Positions 18,820-25,605 of a stretch of 25,605 bases of DNA are shown here, in pieces. Below the pieces are notes generated by a model. That model made no database searches. It was not told where the DNA came from and saw only the letters and a program-made list of their open reading frames with translations. The stretch comes from Jimgerdemannia flammicorona (lineage: Eukaryota; Mucoromycota; Endogonomycetes; Endogonales; Endogonaceae), in assembly GCA_003990745.1 (NCBI GenBank), contig RBNI01000950.1, positions 1 through 25,605 on the forward strand. Direction: 5' to 3'. The first letter of the stretch is position 1. Each line of letters begins with the position of its first letter. A program made the position numbers and the translations under genes.

Positions 18820-19776
18820 ATGAATAAGGAGCTATACTATAGATTAATCAGCTACCTTAGGCAGCAGAAGATGCCCAACCACCTCAAACCCTGGACAATC
18901 ACCATCATCAACCAGACTTGGAAACAGTTTGAACTAAACAACACTACACTTAGAAAAGGAGGAAAGCTAGTAATATCTGAACACAAGAAGTATCAAGTAA
19001 TGAAGGAAGTACATGAGCAAGGATACTTAGGAGGAACCAATACATACAACAAGGCAAGAAGAACCATGTAGTGGCCCAAGATAGAAGAAGACCTATACCA
19101 ATTTGTCAAAGGGTGTGACAAGTGCCAAAAACAGAAACAAGATCAGCAAGACCAGGCACCCAGGTCATCAAGAATTGAGTCTATCCCCTTCCACCACATT
19201 GTAATAGATATCATTGGACCACTACCAGTAACACTATCAGGAAACTGCTATATTATAGTTATTATAGATCTCTTCACCAAATAGATAGAGGCAGGAGCAT
19301 TATAAGAAGCCAATGCCCTCTCTATAGCCGACTTCCTGCACTGAGAAATCATCTGCCACTACAAGACACCAAAGCAAATCACAACAGACTGCAGAATGGA
19401 ATTTGTCAATGGATTCCATGAGATAATGTATCAGAAATACAAGATCCAGTACATCAAGACCACTGCATACCACCCTCAAGGAAATGGACAAACAGAGAGA
19501 ACCAACAAGACCCTCAAGAACATCCTAGCAAAAATCTCAGAGACATATGAGAATTGGGATAACTATCTCTCAATTACCCTCTCTGTCCTATGAGACATAT
19601 GGTCACAGAGCACACACTTTACTTCAAGAGAGCTGCTCTTCAGAGAAGAAGATTCTGATAGAACCTCAGCTATAAATCTAGACCTAACTTGGAGACAGGT
19701 TGATGCAGAAATCTGGAGACTACACTAAATCAGGAAGAAGGCTGAAGATTACATCACCAAGTCACAAGTACTGATA
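18820..19776 (+). pseudogene. Integrase, copy 2 (C-terminus missing)
   Basis: ATG at 18820, one frame off from RNase H. HEQG with CDKC (zinc part), then core Asp 19207, Asp 19387 and Glu 19495 with 35 residues between the last two. The block after the second Asp reads CRMEF where copy 1 has YGTEF. Stops: TAG near 19069, TAG in TKWIEAG, TAG in the ALQEAN block, TGA in FLHxEI and TGA 19591-19593 (shared with copy 1). It ends at KSQVLI where LINE sequence takes over. Confidence 0.88.
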
Positions 19777-19891
19777 GCCAACAAGCATCTTTCTCTACTA
19801 CAATTCACATTACACACACTTTCACAACACACTTTCAAGTCATTTATTGGAGAAAGATACTAAGAAGATATCAAGCAGCAAGCAGGCCAAC
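19777..19891 (+). other. LINE 5' untranslated region
   Basis: 115 bases between the Ty3 break and the ORF1 ATG at 19892, with CA-rich and AAG-rich stretches. No motif I recognise. Where the LINE starts within these bases is set only by loss of match to Ty3 copy 1. Confidence 0.5.
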
Positions 19892-21901
19892 ATGCATACT
19901 AGGTCAGGTGGACCTGGGGCTTTTGACTGGCAGTATGTTGGGAGGAGGCATGGGCTGGGGATGGGGTCTTTTGGTGGCTCAAGTGGTCTGGGCAGCTCGG
20001 GTAGTGGAGGCGGCATCAGTGGAGGGGCTGGAGGGTAGTAGGGGCAGAGCTTTGCAGACATGCTGAGGGCTGGGGGTTGGCTGATGGGAGCCCACAGTGA
20101 TCAGGCTGGAGGGAAGGAGAAGCAGAAGGTTGGAGATACTGGGGGAGCTGGGCCTTCACTGGTGGGAGGTGGAGGGAGTGGAGTAGTGGCTGGGGGTAGT
20201 GGTGGGACTGCTGATGGTAGTGTGACAGTGAATCAGGAAAAAAAAAGAGATATAATGGCTGATGGTCAGGGGGGGCAGGGGATCCCAATGCGGAAGGGGG
20301 ACCTGGCAGATGGTGTGATGAGACTGGCAGTGGCTCCATTGCTCAAGAAGTTGATCTCAGAGTTCACAGCTACCTTGTGCTTCAGGGGCTTGGTGGTGAT
20401 AGCAAGGATGGTCTTGGGGCTTATTTCGAGGCAGGTGGCTGGTGTGGCCTCAGTGAAGTTCTTGAAGAGCTTGGAGGGGGGTTGAGGTGGGCTTTGAGGA
20501 GGCTGGCCTACTGGATGAGGCCATGAAGACTGGAGTGGTGGTTGGAGAGGTAGTGGTTCCCATGGTGAGGTGTTTAAGGTGGGACCCCAGGGTGGTGCAG
20601 CTTCTGGTGAGGGGGGTGCCCATGGTGACTAAGGAGGAGACTAGGAGGAGGGTGGAGGAGGTGATGGTAGAGTATGGTGATGTGGTGGATATCGGCTTTC
20701 AGTTGTGGGAAGGGACAACTTTTAAGATGGGTGACATCAATATCAGGATTCGATTGGCAGAGAAGGAGGCCACAGGGAAGACAAGTGACTGACCCTCAGT
20801 GCTGATGTGGGGGGCTATTGTCTGCAAGGTGTTGAGGGTGAAAGGGAGTGAAGAGGAGGAGGAGGACTTGTTGGAGGTACTGAAGGAGTTGAGTGGTACT
20901 GTGGAGAGAAGGGCGAAGGCCTGGAAGCTGTATGAGGAGTCGACACATCTGGAGGTTGTGGGCAGGAAGCATATCCGTATGGATAAGAAGCAGTGGGAGC
21001 GGGCCCAGGGACGTAAGAGGCAGAGGGAGCTGTTGGCAAGTATGATAGAAGAGGTGAAGAAGAAGTCGGTTGGAGCTGAGGAGTTTGGAGGTGCTAAGGA
21101 CAGTGTCTGGGCTGGTAATGGAGGAGAGGAGGTGGAGGCGAAGGAGGCAGAGGCTAGGGGGGTGCTGGACAAGGACCCATTTGCTGATGGTACCTTCGAA
21201 GTGTGGGAGCCGGAGTTGGATGCCACCCCCCCCCACTTATCAGGAGGGGCCCAGTTGGAAAGAGAGGGATGATGGAGGATATAAGGATGCAGGGGGCCCA
21301 GCAGGTGCACTTTGGGATTTCTGATGTGGGGCAAGGGGGTCAGGTGGTGGCAGTTGGCGAGGATGAGTAGGTGGATATTCCTGAGGAGGAGTGGGATGAG
21401 GCTGCCAGTGTAGGAGCTGACACTACGATGCTGGATGTAGGGCGGCCAGAGACTCCAGGAGGGAAGGAGGTGGGGAACTTGTTGTGGATGCGCAAGGTGA
21501 TGGATAATCTCACAGCAGAAGCTTTGGGAGAAGTGGACCTGCGGGTGATACCTGAGGAGTATTGGACACAGATTCTGCATAGTAATAGAATGGTGGAGGC
21601 ACTGAAGGTGGAGATTCTGGGTATTTTCCTGGAGGAGGAGGGATATGAGGTTGATGAGGTGAGGAAGGCAGAGCTTGGGGTGATTGCTAGTGAGCAGGCA
21701 GCCTACTGCTGGGCAGAGCATCATGGTTTGTGGCTCTGGCAGGAGGCCTGTCTGGAGTATCACAAGGAATTTGAGGAGTGTGAAGATGGGGCAATGGTAG
21801 AACTTCTGGGAGCATTGGCGGCACAGGGAGCAGGGGAGAGGGAACTAGCTGCTGAACATGACTTGAACTTGGTGCAGGAGGAGCAGACTGTGGACTTGTA
21901 G
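19892..21901 (+). pseudogene. LINE ORF1 protein (broken)
   Basis: ORF1 of LINEs binds the element RNA. ATG 19892 opens a Gly/Ser-rich low-complexity start. TAG at 20036-20038 interrupts, and the frame goes on to TGA 20483-20485. A frameshift near the G run at 20475-20481 leads to the next part, open to 21272 apart from TGA at about 20790. This part includes an RRM-like segment: LLVRGVPM as RNP2-like at about 20600, then VEEVMVEYGDVVDIGF and RIRLAEKE. A second frameshift near the C run at 21227-21236 leads to the last part (ATG 21269, TAG near 21368, stop 21899-21901). The middle is rich in Lys/Glu (RKRQRELLASMIEEVKKK). No CCHC knuckle is seen. Confidence 0.72.
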
Positions 21902-21932
21902 AGGATGGGACCAAGATATATCATTATTCCTT

Positions 21933-24900
21933 ATGAATAGTACAACCAACATTTTCTCCTTGAATGTGAATGGGTTAAGGGGCTCTGGGTGGCGCAAGAA
22001 CATTTTTACTTGGCTCAAGGGATTGGAGGCTGATCTCTTTTTACTACAGGATGTTCAATGTGAGGATGAGGACGATTGGGTAGAGTGGACTAGAGAATGG
22101 AGTGGGGCTACTGCTTGGTTTGGAAAGGTAGCAATTTTGGTGAGGAAGGGTAGAGGTGAATTGGGGGGAATCAGGAGCTGGGGTGATCACTTGGTCTGGG
22201 GAGATTGGCATCAGCCAGAGTGGGAATCAGTGAAGGTGGGCTCTTGCTACTGCCCTGTAGCTAGGGGTGAGAGGATTGCATAGATTAGGGGGCTGCTGGA
22301 GGAGGGTATTCTCTTGGAGGAAGAGGTTGATGTGCTTGGTGGGGATTTTAATATGGTTTGGGATCAGCGTCTGGACAGGACTGATGGAGGGAGGAGTACC
22401 AGGGGTAGAAGTGGGGGTCTGGATGCATGGGAGGAGGTGGAGACATTGAGCTCCTTGGGGGATATGGGCAGAACAAGGTGGGATGATGCCAGGGTCTACA
22501 CACATTGGGTGAATGGCTTGGGCACAAGGATTGATTGGATTCTGATGGCAGAGTGCTGGGGTTCGGATGTTTGGAAGGCATTGGAAGTGGAGTGGTGCCC
22601 ATGGTCTGATCACTGGGGACTGTTGAGGCAGGGGCAGTTTGGGGGGAGTGGAGATGGACCCAGATATTGGTGCCTTAACTCCTCCCTGCTGACTGAGAAG
22701 GGGTTGTGGGAATTGTGGGTGGAGGACATTCAGGCAAAAGTTTTTATCTGGAGGCATGAGGGTCTGCCTGTGGCTGTCCGTTAGATGAGATTGAAAGAGG
22801 CTGCGAGGGTTTATTGGGAAGAGGCTGGTAGAGAGGCTGGGAGGCAGAGGAGGAGGTACACAAGGTGTGCTTCCATCAGGCTGAGGAGACTACAAATAGA
22901 TTGGGTGGATTTGCTTACTGTTGTTGGGGTGGAGGATTGGAGGATCGAGAGGGTGAAATTGGAGATTGTGGAACTACAACAGGTGTTGAGAGAAGAGGAG
23001 GAGACTCATATGCGGGGCATGGCTGCTAGGCTATAGTGGCAGGGGCTTGAGGAGGGTGAGTGGCCTACTAGATACTTATCAAGACTTCTCAAAGCCAGGA
23101 GAGTGCAACATCAGTGAGATGGGGTCCTGGATGCTGATGGGGACATGATATACAGCATGCAACAAATCTTAGGGGTGTTGAAGGAGAGATGGCAGGGCTT
23201 GTGGAGTGAGGGAGAAGGGGGTACTGATGAGGTGGAGATTGTGGATACACTAGAAGAGTGGGGGCTGCTGCAAGTAGCTGGACTGGGTGACTTGATCTTA
23301 CTGGTGCAGGTAGAAGAGATCCAGAGTGTCCTGGCAGCAACTAAACTAGAGATGGCACTAGGGGAGGATGGATTATCATGGGACTTCTGGAAGAAGATGG
23401 TAAACGTCCCTGGAGTTTTGGGTGAGATGGCTGCTCTCTGTGACCATGTCCTTCAGAGCAGTGAGTGGGTGGGAGAGTAGGATCTCGGGCTGGTGGCCTT
23501 ATTGTACAAAGACAAGGGGAGAAGAGAAGACTGGAAGAACTGGAGGCCAATCATACTTCTGGATATAGATAGGAAGATAGTGACTAAGGTGATTGTCGCA
23601 AGGCTGTAGAAAGTTGCCCAACAGGTGCTGGGGGAGGAGCAGCGGGGCTTTGTTGGGGGCAAACTTATAAGAGATGGGACTATGTGGGTTCATAGTGTGA
23701 TTGAAGGGGCCCGGGCCTGTGGTCTAGATAGAAGGTTGGTCTTTTTGGACCAGGAGAAGGCCTACGACCATGTATGGTGGGTGTGGCTGGGCAAGGTATT
23801 GGACCAAATTGGGGTTCCCCCAAGGTTTAGGGCCTCTATATTGAGTCTGCTGGAGGGAAGTCAGGCAGCTCTGACATATAATGGTCACCGTGAGAGGGCA
23901 TTTTCCTTGGGAAGAGGAGTTCCTCAGGGGGACCCTCTGTTCTCTATTCTTTATACCCTTTCGCTGGAGCCATTGATGGACAGGATTCGCCAGAAAGTGG
24001 CAGGGCTCTCTATATATAGTATAGTGTGGAAGGTGGGGGCCTTTGCTGATGATATAGTGGTTGAACTTGGGTCTGTAGTAGATGTAGTGGCACTTCAGGA
24101 GACTGTGGAATGGTATGAGGCTCACTCGGGGGTAAAGCTTAACTGGCATAAGTGTGAGATGATGGTGCTAGGGAATGGACTAGTGGGTGGGGATGTCATT
24201 GGAACAATTGTCCCTACTGGTGAGGTGGTGCAGTATCTGGGCATCTTCCTCTCTATATATGGTTCTGTCTTGCCACAAGTATGGTGGGAGAGCAGGGTGA
24301 ACATTTGGGGGGAGGCCCTTTGAGGATGGGGAGGCCGCCATATCTCTCTAGCAGGGCAGGTGTTAATTCTGAATATATATTGGTTCCCCAAGCTGTGGTA
24401 TGTGACATATCACCTCGACTTCCCAGCATGGGTAGTGAAGAAGCTGATGAAGATGGCTAGGGATTGGATTTGGGTGGAGAGGAGGTCCCAGGTCAGTTGA
24501 GATACTCTTGCGAGACTGGTAGTCAGGGGAGGTCTTGGACTGATGGACTTTCCTAAGAGGCTGCACTGTTTGCGAGTCTGGTGGTTGAAAAGAGCTGTGG
24601 AACTGCAGAGCAGAGGTTGGGTGCCTCTGATGCAGAAGGTATAGGAGATGCAAACATCCCCTCAGAGGTCCTCTGGAGATCTGCTCTCTTTGGTGGGGCT
24701 GGATGGAATTCAGCAGATGCAGTTCAAGGGCTTTTGGTGGGGCGTGGCTGATGGAGCACACCAAATTGGCCTGCACTGGCAAGGCAATGAGGGGGAGGCA
24801 GTGTGGGGGCCTAATATGTAGCATTGGGATAGATTGCTCCTGGGAGGTACTCTACTTGCTACATTCGATATTGAGGAAGGAGTAGAGTATCAGCAGGGGC

Positions 24901-25376
24901 TTGGCCAGGATCTTTGACCGAGTAGCTGGCAGACGGCAGGGATCAGCGAGAAGTGGGACTGGGCCAGTATCTGGTCTTGGAGTGCAGAGGTATGGAGGTG
25001 GCTTCTCCCCAAGTTCTGGGTGGTATGGTGGAGAATGTTGTGGAGGAATGTCATGCTGAATTTCCATATGGGGCATTTGGTGGATGGTGGACAATTTGAC
25101 TGTGAGGAGTGTTATGATGTTAGGAGAGCTGGGGGTCATATACAGATGCCAGAACATTGGCTGAGAGAGTGTGAGGTTTTGGGGGAATTTTGGGCTGAGA
25201 TAGGAGATAGACTGGGTGTGGGGCATAGGCTGGTGGGGGAGGGGAGTTACTGGGAGGACTTGAGATCTCAGCTTGTAGGTGGGGTGGGTGATAGTTGGCT
25301 CACTGTAGGGTGGGTATTAGCAATATGGGTGGGACTGGCAGGTCATTGGCTTTTTGTATTTGAGGAGGGGCAGTAG
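21933..25376 (+). pseudogene. LINE ORF2: endonuclease and reverse transcriptase (stops only)
   Basis: ATG 21933; one frame of 1148 codons to TAG 25374-25376 with no indel, broken by about eleven stops (22281, 22782, 23034, about 23116, 23478, 23607, 24321, about 24498, about 24642, 24819, 24915). Endonuclease: NVNGLR at 21963, LLQD at 22041-22052 (Asp where Glu is usual), GGDFN with Asp 22344, SDHW at 22605. Reverse transcriptase: WRPIILLDI, LVFLDQEKAYD (Asp 23748), GRGVPQGDPL, FADD at 24042-24053, GVKLNWHKC, YLGIFL. The C-terminal zinc-like C-X2-C...H-X4-C is at 25101, 25110, 25155 and 25170. It makes the nick and copies the RNA at the target. Confidence 0.88.
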
Positions 25377-25605
25377 TTGGGACTGCAGAAGAAGGTATTA
25401 AGATGAGAGGGGCTATTGGGGGATCTGCTGACTGGATGGTGGGTGGGTTGGAGTACTCAGGGGAGATGACATCCCAGTTTGGTAGTAAGGATCTGTGAGC
25501 AGAGTGGTGGGAGGGTGGCGATAGTGTTAGACAAAGTGGTCTTTCATCAGGAAGGAGTAGGAGGGGGGGGACCCCCTAGGGGGATCAGATAGGGGGTGGG
25601 ATCAT
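25377..25605 (+). other. Sequence after ORF2, G-rich
   Basis: The ORF2 frame could go on from the TAG at 25374 with two TGA codons (Trp or Arg positions) to a TAG near 25578, so the real C-terminus may lie there. A short C/G palindrome-like stretch GGACCCCCTAGGGGGATC lies near 25569-25586. No poly(A) tail is reached before the window ends. Confidence 0.4.

Larger units (their letters stand above)
13372..19776 (+). mobile_element. Ty3/gypsy LTR retrotransposon, copy 2 (3' part absent)
   Basis: Same family as copy 1, with 5' LTR and internal region in the same order. It ends abruptly at 19776 inside the integrase, where the match to copy 1 (6329) stops and LINE 5' sequence starts. It lacks 59 codons between protease and dUTPase and 11 codons at the end of RNase H, both in frame, and has a 1-base deletion in gag near 15629. 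Stops are fewer than in copy 1, so it may be younger or less mutated. Confidence 0.92.
19777..25605 (+). mobile_element. LINE (non-LTR retrotransposon), L1/Tx1-like, 3' end not seen
   Basis: Two reading frames: a Gly-rich ORF1 with an RRM-like part, and ORF2 with APE-type endonuclease, reverse transcriptase and a CCHC-type end. Motif A context LVFLDQEKAYD and the ORF2 layout resemble the L1/Tx1 branch; clade placement is inference. It starts directly after the truncated Ty3 copy 2, in the same orientation. The + strand is G-rich. It is much less mutated than the minus-strand copy at 8482-13033. Confidence 0.9.

Noticed and set aside
20699..21763. Long minus-strand Pro/Ser/Leu-rich reading frame (354 codons)
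   Set aside because: Antisense of LINE ORF1. The G-rich sense strand has few complement stops, which gives long low-complexity frames. Other minus-strand frames at 22227-25226 are the same kind of shadow.
25569..25586. GGACCCCCTAGGGGGATC as a terminator or structured RNA element
   Set aside because: Short palindrome in a G-rich region with no conserved partner in the window; likely chance or homopolymer effect.

Overview
This window is a gene-poor nest of decayed retrotransposons, most likely from a filamentous fungus. I see no intact host gene, rRNA, tRNA or CRISPR array. Long reading frames can be followed on protein similarity, but they are broken by TAG, TAA and TGA codons. Most of these stops sit where a sister copy, or the family consensus, has CAA, CAG, TGG or CGA. 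Between sister copies the commonest difference is CpA to TpA (TpG to TpA on the other strand), and CpG is scarce. That pattern resembles repeat-induced point mutation (RIP) of filamentous ascomycetes. Placing the organism there is inference.

Layout. (1) 1-8481: a Ty3/gypsy LTR retrotransposon on the + strand (copy 1), cut at its left end by the window. It has a 5' LTR (1-1222), Gag, protease, a dUTPase domain, reverse transcriptase, RNase H, integrase, a third reading frame after integrase, a polypurine tract and a 3' LTR (6931-8481). (2) 8482-13033: an older, heavily mutated LINE on the minus strand, into which copy 1 inserted. Its 5' end is inverted (12546-13033), as in twin priming. Its ORF2 is interrupted by a poly(A)-tailed retrocopy of an unidentified multi-spanning membrane protein (9167-10362). 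(3) 13034-13371: very AT-rich spacer. (4) 13372-19776: Ty3/gypsy copy 2, + strand, with 5' LTR through integrase core; its 3' part is missing. (5) 19777-25605: a better preserved LINE of the same family as (2), + strand, with ORF1 and ORF2 (APE-type endonuclease, reverse transcriptase, C-terminal zinc-finger motif). It appears to have inserted into copy 2 and continues to or past the window edge.

The unusual parts all concern the Ty3/gypsy family. Its pol carries all five dUTPase motifs between protease and reverse transcriptase. Its ~1.5 kb LTRs each hold a ~240-260 codon reading frame upstream of the TATA box. In copy 1 a frame that starts on the pol stop codon (TAATG) leads, in the same phase, through the polypurine tract into that LTR frame, an arrangement like retroviral nef or sag genes. 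Integrase lies one frame off from RNase H in both copies.

Every coding feature is listed as a pseudogene or remnant, because each has stops, frameshifts or lost catalytic residues.
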